NCBI GenBank assembly: GCA_003342815.1
Contig: PTEX01000207.1
Location: forward strand, 396,007 to 460,006
DNA length: 64,000 nt
Direction of reading: 5' to 3'
From: Eudromia elegans
Taxonomy: Eukaryota; Chordata; Aves; Tinamiformes; Tinamidae
Below are positions 1 to 13,600 of the stretch, piece after piece; the first letter of the stretch is position 1, and the number at the start of each line of letters is the position of its first letter. A program made the position numbers and the translations under genes. The notes below the pieces were generated by a model. That model was not told the origin of the DNA and ran no database searches. It saw nothing but the letters and a program-made list of their open reading frames with translations.

Positions 1-1564
1 GCTAAGACCAGGATATCCACTATACAAATATATGAAGTATTTTCCTAAATGAGAACTTTCTGATTTTCACATCTAGAAAGAATATACTGGTTAAGAACTT
101 TTTTCTTTGCTACATATCACCAACCACTGTTTCTCAGCTTGCTATCCAACACTCTCATAGTATTTGTGAGAACCAGCAACACTGCATTCAAATCTCACAA
201 GAGGAGGAGCTGGTTATAGTGCAATACTATTAGGAAAAGTGAACTAGAAAGGGATCAATTGGTTTATCTCAAGTTTTCCAGAGACAAAAAGCAGCACAGG
301 TAATAAACTCCTACATCTGCAGACAAGACCTGGATTCAGAAATCAAACTAGAATCTTCCCGCTTTATGCACAGGGGTAAACTGAATGTAACAAGCAATTC
401 TACTGGGAACGCAGCAGCAGAACAGATACAGAATTCCCCTCAACTCTGACAAGGCACAGAAAATATACAGGGAGCAAAGAAAAAACAATAAATTGAAATT
501 TTCCAAATGAAATTGGAGTGGGGATTAACTACACAGTGGTAGTAAAGGGTAACAACATCAGAGAAAATTGCCATTACTTAGACTATGTGAAATCAGAAAT
601 ATATGTACGCCTCCTGTCAAAGAGCAATATTTTTATACTCCTTATACTACTTATTTATATACAAGCTGCATTTGTCTTCATTGCTTTGTACTGGTGACCC
701 TTTATCACCACAGACAAAAGATCTTTCTGTTCTGTCAAAATTTCTCATTAAAGGGATGGCTAGCAGATGGCGAGTGACATCAAGAGGTGCGTTGTCTTTC
801 ACACACACTATGAAGTCTATAAACCTAAGAGAGAAACTCTGCACCTTCCTTTCGTCTTGGAAAGGGAATATCAAGAAAATGGGGGAAATACTTGTTCAGT
901 GAGTTTTTTAACATTGGGGTCGTACTGGATCCCAAGCTCTGCAGGATATGCAGGTAATGGTAGATACCAGGTAGGACATGACTTCTCTTTCCCAGCACCT
1001 TCCATTGGATATCTACGTCAAAGCCACCTGCATCAATCATTTCTGCCCTATGTTGTTACAAAAACATATTACGTGGCACATGATCTTAAGAACATGTGGT
1101 AAGAGTGACTCATGCTTATTAGCTTTTGTCAGTTACCTGAAGAGTAACAGCACATTATCCCTAGCTACACACTCTGTAACAAGTCTCAGGGCATCAAATG
1201 AGGCTTCCACAGAGTAGCGGACCCAAAGGCTGGCACGTTCTCCGTGCTCACCAAGCACTGCCCAGCAGGCTCTCCTCAGCTCTCCTTACTGGAGGTCTCA
1301 GTGCATGCTAAGCCTGCAAATGACTTTCACTCCCTTTGTTTCCTTATGTTACCTGGACCTTGAGGCAATAAAGCTTTTCTGACAGACAGCTTTACCACAG
1401 AGAGGAAGCCCAAGGAAGCTAATACAGATTGAGCCCTTTTGCTGTAATTCTCCAATTAACTCACATTTTAGTTGCAGGCTACAAATATAGGAGTACATAG
1501 AACTCAAAATACATGAACAATTTAGAAGATCAATAATTGTCATCAATGGAAAAAAATTTCTTAC
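1..1564 (-). other. TXNDC5 intron 8 (partial); no gene seen
   Basis: AT-rich sequence beyond the exon 8 donor. I looked for codons for CGHC on the minus strand and found none. Short open frames on both strands have no recognisable content. No repeat was recognised. Confidence 0.75.
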
Positions 1565-1647
1565 CATGGAGCATAGAATTTAATAAAAGTGACCCCTTTA
1601 GCAATGGTCTCATCAAAGTTTTTTTCAGAGAGGGACAGCACTGTAGC
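1565..1647 (-). CDS. TXNDC5: TXNDC5 exon 8: start of thioredoxin domain 3
   Basis: The acceptor is ctttgaacag above 1647 and the donor is gtaaga at 1564, phase 2. It encodes residues 312-338 and two bases of W339: [15 protein letters not shown], then FIKFYAP. As in exon 1, the intron splits the Trp codon just before the redox site. The matching CGHC exon is not in bases 1-1564, so it lies off the left edge. Confidence 0.95.
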
Positions 1648-4600
1648 CTGTTCAAAGAGAAAAAAAATGGTGATACAAGAGTAGCAGCAGAACACCTCAC
1701 TTCTACCCTGCAGCTGCTTTCTTCCCTGAGAAAATCGCTTGTCAAAAAAAGTCGTCACGACACACTCATTCACATCCTGAACAATTTTTTACCCCTCTTA
1801 ATGTCAGGAGCAATGGTATGAGAATGAAGAGGGCACAGCAAGTTGCTTACAGTCACATATATTGTAAAAGAGTACAACACATAGCAGATATCATTTTTGT
1901 TCAAGACTGTTAAAGATGAAAGAGATTCAAATTTTAAAAAGTTTTGTTTTAAAACAGATTCAAACATAAATCAGAAAAAAAAAAAAAAAGAGAGCGAGCA
2001 ACTGACAATATTACCAACTTTTTCTTCAGTGAGAGTATTAGGAAAAGAAGCCAAAAGAGGATTCAGAATTACAGATTAAAGGTATTGGTTTAAAGGCTTG
2101 CACTTAATGACTATGAGCTAATGAGATTAAACTTTTCTATTAAGATGAAGCATTATGCCCTCTAAAAAATATTTCAAAGTCAAGAATTACTTTCAGATTG
2201 TTAAGAATTTAAAAATTAAGTAAAGCAAAAGTGATTAGTAAACACATATTCTTCTGCTATGAAATTCCTAAATGGATAATTAAAATAGATGTTCTAACTA
2301 TCATCTAATAGATACAGATATCTACAGATATCTGTATCTAGATATCTACAGTCTACTATATTATCTGAAAATAGCATCCTTCCCTATTGTCCCTTCTAAT
2401 ATATTATCTGAAAACAGGGTCCTTCCCATGAGCTTTCCCATAGGGTCCTCTGAAAATCGTGTCCTTCCCATGATCCACATAGTAATCTACAGATTTTTTT
2501 ATCAGAATAACATTATATAACTACCTATCCTTTAATATCAGACAACTATTCGTACTTAGTTTCTAGGAGACAGCTTATGAAGTCACTTAATCTGAATCAT
2601 TTTTCATTAACTTTAGTGATGTTTGGCAGAAGAGCCCTGAGCCACAAAAGTTCCTACAACTTCTGTGCATGGAGAAAAAAAAAAAAAAAAAAAGCCATGT
2701 ACTTGGCCTTTATGAGACATGAGGAATCCACAGAAAGGCTCCAGAGATAGGGGAATCACTAAGACACACATTTCAAGTGAGAACTCACCGCTTTTGCTGC
2801 CCCTGAAAGTGTCTGTGGGCTGCTGATGGTAAATATGGTCAGTGTTTGCTGGCTACATGGGCTAGCCCCTTGTTTCAAAAAATCATGAAAACAAAGCCCA
2901 AACAAAGGTGTCAGAAGATAAGGAATCAAAACATGCTGGCATCCAAGGCTGGGAGATAAAGCTGCAAAGACTTACATTTACCCTTTCACTGTATCTAATA
3001 TAATTTGACAAAAATTCCCCTGTAATCCTTTCCTGTTTGTATGTGTCCTGGTGCAATCAAGGCATAAGTGGGAATTTACAGCACATGTGGTTAATGTTAT
3101 ATCTCTGAAAACAGAAGGAAGAATAACTTCTCTCTGCATTGTACTAACACAAGTATATCTCCCAAATATGAGATTAAGACTATATAGTTTGTGAGAGGCA
3201 TGAAAGCTGGAAACCTATCTAAAGTGACTTACAAAAATTATGTTGTGTAATACGAGTAACCCAACTGGACAAGTCAAAAGGGAGAGGTAATATTCTCCTA
3301 TGAGAAGCGGCATTAAAACTGTATTTATGCTAATATAAGGTCATTCTACATCCTGAGGGAATGCAAAACACTGTCCATGATTCTCTGGGCAAGGGAAATG
3401 CGTTTTCCTGAATTAATAATGACTTTATGCTTAAAAGCAATTCCTCAGTAACATTCAGTCCGCATGGCTCCTACAAGAACAATGAGAATAAGCCTCTCAA
3501 TCGAGGCAATCTTACTGCTGCCACAAAGCACCTAACCCTGACACACTTAGAACAGTCTACAAAGTTTCCTGTTGGTTGTCATTGCTGGAGATAAATCTGG
3601 AAGTTCAGGATCTTTGTTTCCACTGTGCAATCAGGGATGTGCCATCCTCCTTGGTTTAAGTCAGAATCTTGCAAGGAACGTTCATCTCCATAGCAACAAA
3701 TTGTGCTGTTGCATGGACGAAGGTGCTGCTGTTCAGCCGAGAGGCCACATTTGTGCCACTCTATCTAAACAACCGATTAATGCCATGAGACAAGAGGCAG
3801 ACTTTTTCTTTTATCGTTTCCAGTTCTTCAGGTCAATAAAAATATATACATATATATCACTAAGATTTATGATCTGATTCCACTCATTAACTGCTAAAAG
3901 TAACCAGGAAAATATTTGGTAGTTTACGTTTAGAAACTGTTGAGCTATCAAGATGTAAACAACACACGGAAGATGGGGACAGGCTGCTGAAATAGTTTGA
4001 ACACTTCTGATAGAGCCATGGAGCACAGGAGCACCTACCTCAGCCTGGGTAGGTTCTGCAGGTGGCTGTTCCGCGGGAGGCTCAGTTGGTTTAGCTGCTG
4101 GTGGCTCCTTCTGGGAGCTCTGTAGTTGGGAATCCACATATTCCTTTAACGAATCGAAGTCCCTCTTTCCTTTGTACTGGTCACCCTGCAATTATCAAGT
4201 AATTTGTGCATATATAGTTAATTTAGCAAATAAATTATTATCAAAAAAATCTAAGATTGAGGAATGTACACATAATCATAATAAATATGACCTAAAAAAA
4301 CCCCTAAAAGTACAGCAAAGAATAATGGAACACCCATTGCTACTTGGTGGTGTCCTCTATTCTCTTTTCAGTGCTCTGTTCAGTGTCCTGGGAGGGCAGA
4401 AAACTGACATGCATGTCACCCAAGTACACAGTTATTTCTCTGGATGGGGCCGAACTCTTCTCAGTAGTGACCAGAGACAGGACAAGGGGTAATGGGTATA
4501 AATGGAAGCAGAGGAAGTTCCATCTTCATGTGAGGAAGAACCTTTTTTACTGTAAGGGTGACAGAGCCCTGGAACAGGCTGCTCAGAGAGGTCGTGGAGT

Positions 4601-7600
4601 CTCCTTCTCTGGAGATGTTCAAACCTGCCTGGATGCCACCCTGTGCCATGTGCTCTACATGTCCCTGCGCGAGTAGGGCAGTAAGACTAGATAATCTCTA
4701 GAGGTCCCTTCCAGTCTCAACCATTCTGTGATATCCTTGGAAAACCCATATCCATATAGTAAGGCCATTGCTCTTCAACTGCACAAGTTCACCTAGTAGC
4801 AAGACAGAACAAGCATTTGCTGTGGGGTAGAGAACTCCCAAAAGGATCTCTCTGTGAGAAAAGTCACATTTCCAAACCTGCACATAATTCCAAATTTTTC
4901 ACAAGCCACAATTTGCCTCAAATGCTCCCCTGTATCCTAGATATTTCCATGGTTTTACAGAACAAGAAATCAGAATTCCTTTGAACAGTTTAGAGTCTCA
5001 AATTTATTGTCTTCCCTCTCCACACTGACTCTTGCATGATTACCCTCAGCTATCTCAGTGACCATCAATTTCTCTAATCAAAAGAGTGAATATCTCTTTG
5101 AAGACACTAAACATCCACTCTGGATTAAGTTTGAATTTCAAGCCCATGAAGTATGGGCCACAAGATACGGCTTAAAATCTCTCAGACGATAAATAACTAT
5201 TCAAAAAACAGCACAGAGACTTCCATACAACAGAATGAAGAACAGATACGTCACTTCAACTATTTCAACTATTTAACTTTTTTTTTTATCTTCAAAGCTT
5301 TCTATAACTTTCCTTCTTTTGTTATTCTTACGTTACTTAAGAAAATGGGCATCTTCCCAGCACTGAGTCTCAATCACAGAAGAGTTAACTTAAAATCACA
5401 TGAGAAGCCTATACCTGCTTGTTCAAATCCATTTCAGCAAAGCAGGGTCAAGGCCCTTCCTTTCTTCCATGGGCTTCTGCTACCCCTAACCAACACAGAT
5501 GGTGCGATGCCAGATTCTAATTATGACAACAGAGCAATGGAATTACAGTCAACAATGCTTGATGGCTGAGGCGGTTCTCCTCCTCCCTCTTCTTATTGAA
5601 AGTACAATAGTAGCTAGAGTGACTTCCAGGAATTTTTGGGTCAGATTACTGGAAAGTCATCTTTTTTGTGGTTTTATTTTTCTTAAATATATTGTACCAG
5701 TCCATGAAAAAACACACGATTTTGATGGTAGTATGTCACCAAGGAATACCACACTGCCAAAAGAGAAAAGCCAATTTGGTGTCAACAGAAATATACTGCT
5801 CAGACTAATGGCAGAGATTTATCTTTATGAAACACAGTGTGGTGATAGACTTTTTTCTTTCACTGCATTCTTGACTCAAACAACTCAGAGCAACTTTAAC
5901 TTCAATAACTGGCAAAGGGTCCAAAAGTATTGATCTGGCTTGTCACAAAACTACATAGCTATTTTTCATATACAGCTGGATGTTTAAATAAAAATACCTC
6001 CAACTTTGGACATATCACCCTGCATGACCTGAGCACTCTCTCAGAGCTTCCAGTTCTGCTTCAGACATGTGCCAGGCACAGCTGGTTAAACAGTAATAAG
6101 CTTTCTACCATCTATATGAATCAGGTTGGGATACAAAGAACTAGATGCTTCTTTCCTGGGTTGCCTGAATCTACACATGTGCCCGTAACAAATGTCATAC
6201 ATGCATGTCCTTACAGTCACATTCTTTACAGAAGCAGACCTGGGATAAAAAGCAGCAAACATTTTACCTGATCTCCAAGTAGATGGAACATCTGCCTCAG
6301 AAGAGGGGAAACAAGCTGCAGCGCCCTACGAAGTGCCTAGAAAACTGCCCCAAGGAAGAGCCACTAAACTGGACTGAGTGGTAAACCTTAAGAGTTCTTG
6401 TACTGTAGCTAGGCAAAAACAAATGCAAGATGAATGTTGCAAGAAAACAAAAATCCATGGATCTTAGTGTGTAAGAACTAAAGGAAGAGTTCAGGGTTCT
6501 CTGCTTGTAGGACTATTTTTAAAAGACATTAACAGATTTAAAGCATCTTAAAAAAAGTAAAATATTATCACTATATGAAGTACTATCTTAATGGTGTGAC
6601 CTCCTGGAGAACCTGCAGACTCACCTTTTCACCACCCCTAAACCAGAGGAGAGTGGGATAGCCACGAACTTGGTTCTCAGAGCAGACTTCATAATGCTGA
6701 GTACAATCGACCTACAGTTTGAAAAGAATTATAAATCACTTAGTGCATAAACGGAAAATAAATATCACACCCTCCCTTAAGTTTAGAATCTCAGAAAAAT
6801 ACTGAAGCAGGCAATGCATGTCTTCACAAGAGGCAGCATCAAGTACTGTCTTGAGAACCATCATGTCTGGCTTCCAAAAAGTGGCTTGGTTGTCTAATTG
6901 GGAAGCTGTAGATGATTTTACAGAGCATAGAGGGAGGGAGAGAACACAGACATGAAATGGACAGAAAGAGTAGCAAAAAGTAATGAAGACATAATTACAT
7001 ATTCCAGTTAAAATAAGTGCTGGTATTCTTGGTGAATAAAATCACTACATGGACAATAATATACAAAATGGTAATAGGAAAGAGCTTCAAAGGGAAGATT
7101 TATTGCCCTCCTCTTCCCCCTGCTTTTTTTTTAAACAAGTGAGATCACTTTAAAATCAGAAGACATGTCAACAGCTCAGAAGTTAATTCCAGTGCATAGC
7201 AATGTTCAGTTCTAATCTTCCATATACAAATCTAAAAAGTCACAGTTTATAATCTTTTTCAAAGTAAAGAAAAAAAGGTAATTGAAGCATGGGTGTCTTT
7301 GCTTGACAGAGCATTTGAATTTTGAATTTCACATAAGGAACATTTTGCTTGAGGTCACTGTAGATCAGTTCCAAAGATTACACAGGATCCAGCCAGTAGA
7401 TAGCATTGCTACTAAGGCACTATTCCCCCAGATGACATGAAGGTCATCATTCTACCTTCTTGGAAACAGTTGTTTCCTGTTTACTTACAGGCTTATAATC
7501 TTTTTGAAGATACCTTTCAAATACTTTCATTATGTATACAGTTAACAAAATTGACTAGACAGTGGGACAAACCTTAGTGGCTTTATTAAATAGCAAACAG

Positions 7601-10600
7601 CAGCAAGAGTAACTAGGCAATGCTTGAACATGACAGACAACTGAATAAAACACAAATTTTGGAAGTTTTCCATTTTTATTTCTCTAGATAACAGAGATTA
7701 ATAGCTTAGATATCTTCTTTGAAGTTAAGTAAAGACTTCATCCTACTTGGAGCATTCCAGATTCTCAGGAAGTAAATCAGTATATGCAACATTTCCTAGA
7801 AAATGTATCAAAGGAGCAGTATCCTCATTTGTTTTCTCAGAAAAAAGGCTACTTTTATATCCAACCAAGTTTCAAAATGTATGCTCCTCTCCAATGTTAA
7901 ACCACTCAGACCTGCTCCTTACCTCTACCTATCTGAGTGAAAGGACTTTCAAAAACCATTTTGAAGAATAAAATTTGAAAAGCTAGTTCATCATCCCCAG
8001 TAAGAGCTGAAAGTGCTATGAGGGCAGAGCCAGGGCAAACTACAGCTCTCTTCCCCCTCTTCAGGGCTGACACACTGTTATGCTGTCTTCCAGACTAGCA
8101 GAGCCAATCCAAGGCTCAAGGATGTGGAAGTTTGGTCCAGTAGGTTTTCCACTGTTGGCAAATACAGAGGAATTCACATCAGCCACCTGGACTTAGGTAT
8201 GGGTCAGCAAATAAAGTGAGTAACTGCAGTTGCAGGACCACCTCCATACCTCTGCACAGGAGTCACTCCACGTACAAGTAACAAGCTCCCATGGTAAATA
8301 CACCACAGAATCTGGTTATCATCCCTAAGGGAAATAGTAAAGGAGGACAAGATATCAGTTTTAAAGGTGGAAGACCACCTGAAACCTTTAGAAAGCTACA
8401 GGGGGGAGCTGAAGAGAAGAGAAAAAAAAAAAAAAAAAAAAAAAGAGAAATAACTTATTAGGCCACGTAGAAACCTAGTCCTATAAAGAGTATATTAGTA
8501 TAAGCCACTTTCCTACTCAAACTAAATACTCATGTTCATCAAGTTTTGACAAAGGGGAAGCATAATAAAAAGGAAATCTCAAAATATTACTCCCACCATA
8601 CAAAGTACCTGACATACTCCTTTACATCTCTGAGACACCTGGAGCTGTGTTTAACATTTCTATCAAGTCTCTGCTTAAAAATCAGAAGTTCTGTCCATTA
8701 TAGCAAATTAACTATCTCTTCAAAACACAGTGAACTAAGTCTAATGAATAAACAAGAGAAAAAAAATCTCAAAATTAAAATACGAAGTACAGAGGTTAAA
8801 GGGCTTACAAAGCCACAACCAAAACAGAACTGTTATTCGCAGAGCACAGACTGAACAGCGTGATACTTGGCTGAAATATTAATTTACACAAAACAGACTA
8901 AGAAAAAAAAGCACATTACCAACCTTGCCAATCTTGACAGCTTCTGAATGTTCAAATGCTAGAGCCAGTTGTTCCCATGTTGGAGCCAAAGCCTTACAAT
9001 GACCACACCAAGGGGCAAAGAATTTGATAAAGTGATTACCTGAGAAGTCAGGGGAAAAAAAAAAAAAAGTTAGATCCAACTTATTTGGAATGAATTTGGC
9101 TACAATTAAAAAAAAAAGAAGACAGTAATTGCAGACTGCAATTTATTTCCAAAATATTACAGATAGTGCAAAAACGGCAAGGAGAGACTTTATTTCCTAT
9201 CTCAGCAATTAGATTTCTAATATTGTATGCAGTACCATTGTGTTCCTCTATTCTCTGAAATTCTGAACGACTTCACAACCTCAAGCCAACAAATGAGATA
9301 CTAAATCCATCACACATTTAGTGGCTGGAACCAGTGGCTAGAATTTGTACTCCTACCAAGTCACTCACTTGCACAATTACCACAGAAAGGACCACAGAGA
9401 ACTATGTATTTATAATAGCATTAATCAATGTAAATATTAGACTTTAACTTAAACATTTATAAGCAAACATGATGGCATCAAGTCTCTGAGCAAATAATTT
9501 TGTATAGCTTACAACTTCCTCTTCTGTTCTGCTCTTTGTATGTTCATGTTAATTCTTCCAAAATGACTGTTGCTAGTATAGACTATGGGAGACCACAAAA
9601 AATTACTATCTCATACTAATGCTTAATTTATAACCATACACTTAATTAAGAATGCCAGAATACATAATTTCCTTCAATTAAGATTACTACTAATTGCTGC
9701 ATGCTTTCGGACAAATCAAGGCAAAGATCTATTAATTTAAAAGTGAACATAATCAAAACAAACAAACAAAAAAGTGTTTGAAGGAAACATGAGCAACAGG
9801 GGGAAAGATCTTTTTAAAAGCATTTACTGCAGTCTTTTGCAGATTGCTCCAGGACAGATAACACAAGAATTCCATTCTAGCTTGAGGGCTTGTTCACAGA
9901 AGAATTTCTGAGGAAAGATGCCACAAAATAACTAGGAAATGCAAACTGCAATAGTAGAGAACACTAACTTGCCTAATCTGCTTTTTAATTCTCAGTGTGT
10001 CCCTGAAGGTTCAGGGAAGAATTCATGAATAAACTTGATGTAATTCAGTGTTAGGCCACATATACAGGTAAATTTTAAGCTAGTGGCACAAAATGCATTT
10101 GAAAATATTCCTAATTAATTGATGGTTACTTCAAGAAGTTCTAGTATTTATCTTACGACAGGCACAGATATTAATTTAGTCTGGCTTTTGCTTTTAACAA
10201 AAAAGGATGGATACAGTATGACTACTTGTTTTTATGGTAGTCCAAAAGTTTGTCATATATTGCCCTTTTCTTTTTTTTAGAGGAACCTCTGTGTGAAAAA
10301 ATATTTTCAGAAATGGCAGAAACAGTTAAACTGAAGCTGGCTGTTTTGCTCACATTAAATTCTGCAGGAAGAAGGCTAAACAATATCAAATAAGGATTCA
10401 GACCAGGATGGAGTAGGAAATGGCTGGAAAAGCAGCTTGGATGTATGAACAATTCAATGCCTCCAAAAGACAGGAAATGGAACTTGCAAGAAAACTCATT
10501 GAGTGGTGAGAATGCAACTGACGGAGTAGCTCAAGGAAAAGAAACAGGTTATTCAAGCAAGCTCACTTTGGTAATGTGTGATTAGAGGCCCTAATATTAC

Positions 10601-13600
10601 TATTTTCTTACTGGACTACTGTTCTTAAACTTTCCCATGGTACAGAATATATAATGAAACTAGTGCACTTTCTATAATGTATCATTGTATCTTCTTTCAA
10701 TATCCATTATTGGGAAAGAAAGTAAGAGGAATCTTTAGAACTAACTTTTCTGTTGCAGAATTCTCACTACTGAACTCTCTGTGAGCAGGTTTGTCTAGCA
10801 TACAAAAAAAAAAAAAGTTACCTTCTGCTATATGTATCTTGAAATTGTCTGCTGAGAGTTCATACAGTCCCTGCTTAGCTTCAGGTGCTTTTGGTGATTC
10901 CACATCAGATTCTGGATCCTATCAATGAAAAAAAAAAAAAAATTCTCATATAGTGAATACACATATTGGATTCCTATTATCACATCATTTGTGGTAGTGT
11001 TGTCAATCCTGTACTCTGCAATTCCAAAATCCTAAAACTATGTCCTCCTAATTTTGCCTTAAATTATCAAATGTTTCCTAACAACTACCTGAATGCAAAG
11101 TGTGATAAGGAAAACAGTTATCATAGTCACTGAAATAACAGTCTGTCACTGTGCTGCTGTGCACTCACAATGCACAGCAACTGCTCTGACATTCATAACA
11201 CTACCATTCATACACCTAGATTCCATAAGTTTTCCCTCACAGCTTCATGGATCGGCTGCAGATGCCATCACGCCAGTTTTGGTGGTCTTTTGGCTATTTA
11301 AGAATAGATGGTGAGAAAGGTGTCTCTGGCACCTCTGCTGTAGGGAGGACAGGCCTAATAGTCCTGTGAGATAAGTAATGCAGGAAAAGGAACAAACACT
11401 TGATAGGTAACTTGTAGCAAATCCATTGTGCTTTAGCTATTTACTAAATACTAAGTCAGAGTTGGAAATAACTTTTGCTATTATGAGGAAGATATCTTTA
11501 GTTCATTTATTAGCTGATTATTTTAAACTTCTTTAAGCTACAAAACTTTCAGACAAGTAAGTGTACTTAGCACTGTCACCAGGAAAATCACTGAGTTTAG
11601 GACTAGCACATAAATAGGTCAGCCAAGCCTTACCTACAATTTAAAATTGCTTTTTCTAATCAAGACAAACCTAAGGGGATTGTTTATCACAGTTAGAACA
11701 TAATTACATTTAAATAAACTCCATGACACAGTATTTTTAATAATTAAACTTTAAAGCTGAAGTATTTTAAGTATGTGCTTTGTATTTTTTTAAAGATATC
11801 TTCCTCATAATAGCACAGGATGCCAAGATCAACATAAATACAATTTATACCATGCTCAATTCTCCTATTCTGAAAATATCATAGCCACCAGGTGTCAATT
11901 GATTGGACATATACACAAAAATCTTAAAAGGTGAAAATGCTAATACTTGATAAAAACCAGTATTATGAACCACAGTTTTAAATACAGGAAACAAAGAGCA
12001 CGTCATAGGATGTCAGTTATAATTACTATTCTGATTTATTTGGAAGCTGTTCCATATTGTTATTGCCATCTGAACTTTATTCTCAGGAGCAGATTTCCTC
12101 CTGGAAAGCGAAACCTAACCTACATAAATGAGAGAGCTGTAAATCCACAGAAAAAAATATTTCCTTTTCCTTTTTCCTTTTAACTTACAGCTGGTTCCTC
12201 ATTTAGTTTCTCCAACATCCAGTTTTCCAACGCCTGGAAGTCTCTAGGACCTTGGTATTTCAGAGGTTCTTGTCCTGGTTTAAGTAGTTTTAGGCTAGGT
12301 CAAAATGTAGAAAAGAATGAGGTAAAATTCACACACATGAAATATTCTCAATAAGTTAAAATGCTTTACAAATTCACAGCAATTCAGGTTAAGCTACAGT
12401 AAGACCTTTCCAGATTGTTAACATTAGCATCACGATTTCTCTGGGTCACAGCTGTACCTTAAGGACACCACTTTCAACCCCATATAAGCTTTTAAACGGG
12501 ATTCTAAAAGTAAGACAGATATAACTTGTTAAAAAAAAGGTCAAAGTACTTCATTTTGATCAGTAGGCATGCACAAATAAAATAATGCCTCTAGTTCTGA
12601 GGTTAATTATTCTTTATGCTTATGAAACCTGTTTCAGTGTGCCAAAAAATACATCTATTTTGGTTTGTTCTCCCCTCTCCACCCCCAAGGGAACAAATCC
12701 AAAACATGTTTTTCAGGATTTCTTTTTCATGTTTCATTCCAAGATTACTCTTGAAATAAATGACTTTTTTTACTTAAACTAATCAAAACCACCCTGAAAC
12801 AGGTGACTAGGTAAGAGATCTAAGTGATTGCTTGTAGAGATCCTAGCACTTCATGATTATAATATTTAATAATCACTATCAAATCTTTATAAGAAAAGTA
12901 CTTAAAACTTATTATTAAATATTTATCAATTTCAAACTGGAAGCATATTTGACAAAGTGACAATATTTACTTCTGAACTGGCCTTATTTTTTAAAAAACA
13001 AATTAAAATTCATTTCAATTACTATCCATACTTAGCCCCCACTTTCCCTTGCAAAGATGTGGTTTTGCTGCAACATTTTTTCCCTCTATAAATGTTTCGC
13101 TCTCTTCTTATTCCACAAGTTGAAAAAAAAAAATGAACATATGAAAGTGTTGCAAAACCACATAATACAAATGTGTTTAAAAAAAAAAAAGTTTCTACTG
13201 CTGTTTCTATTTAATTTATTCTTCAGGATTCTGTGTGATGATAGGTCAAAATTTCTGAGGAAAAAGTGCAACTTTATATTAAGAAAGAAAAAACAAAAAT
13301 AAAACAGAAAATCATCTAAAATGTTCCTCCTGGCCATACTTCGAAAACTATCAAGGAAAAAATCAGTGTATTAGCTTAAAGAGTCAGATGCATCTTTATT
13401 TCATCCAAATCAAGGTAAGTTTTCTCTAATTCATTTGAGGGTGTATTTAATGGCACCAAACAACCCTGTTACAACTGTACTAACAAGAGCACTGAATAAC
13501 CCCAGCACCCCACATAGTTTTCATTCCCAAGAAAACAGAAGAGGGAAGAAGCCTTTCTTTTAACAAGTGTTCCGTACACTGCTTTTCCAAACAACACACC

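Larger units (their letters stand above)
1648..4038 (-). other. TXNDC5 intron 7; inverted repeat, degenerate tandem repeat and A-run only
   Basis: No coding exon is recognisable between exons 7 and 8. It holds the perfect hairpin at 2309-2340, the imperfect tandem copies at 2358-2472 and an A-run at 2675-2693. The rest is unremarkable AT-rich DNA. Confidence 0.75.

Noticed and set aside
1-1564. TXNDC5 exon 9 with the domain 3 CGHC site
   Set aside because: No minus-strand codon pattern for CGHC is present, so the exon must be left of the window.
13057-13337. Overlapping open frames of about 80 codons on both strands
   Set aside because: They are made of A and T runs and encode Phe/Lys/Asn-rich sequence without sense.
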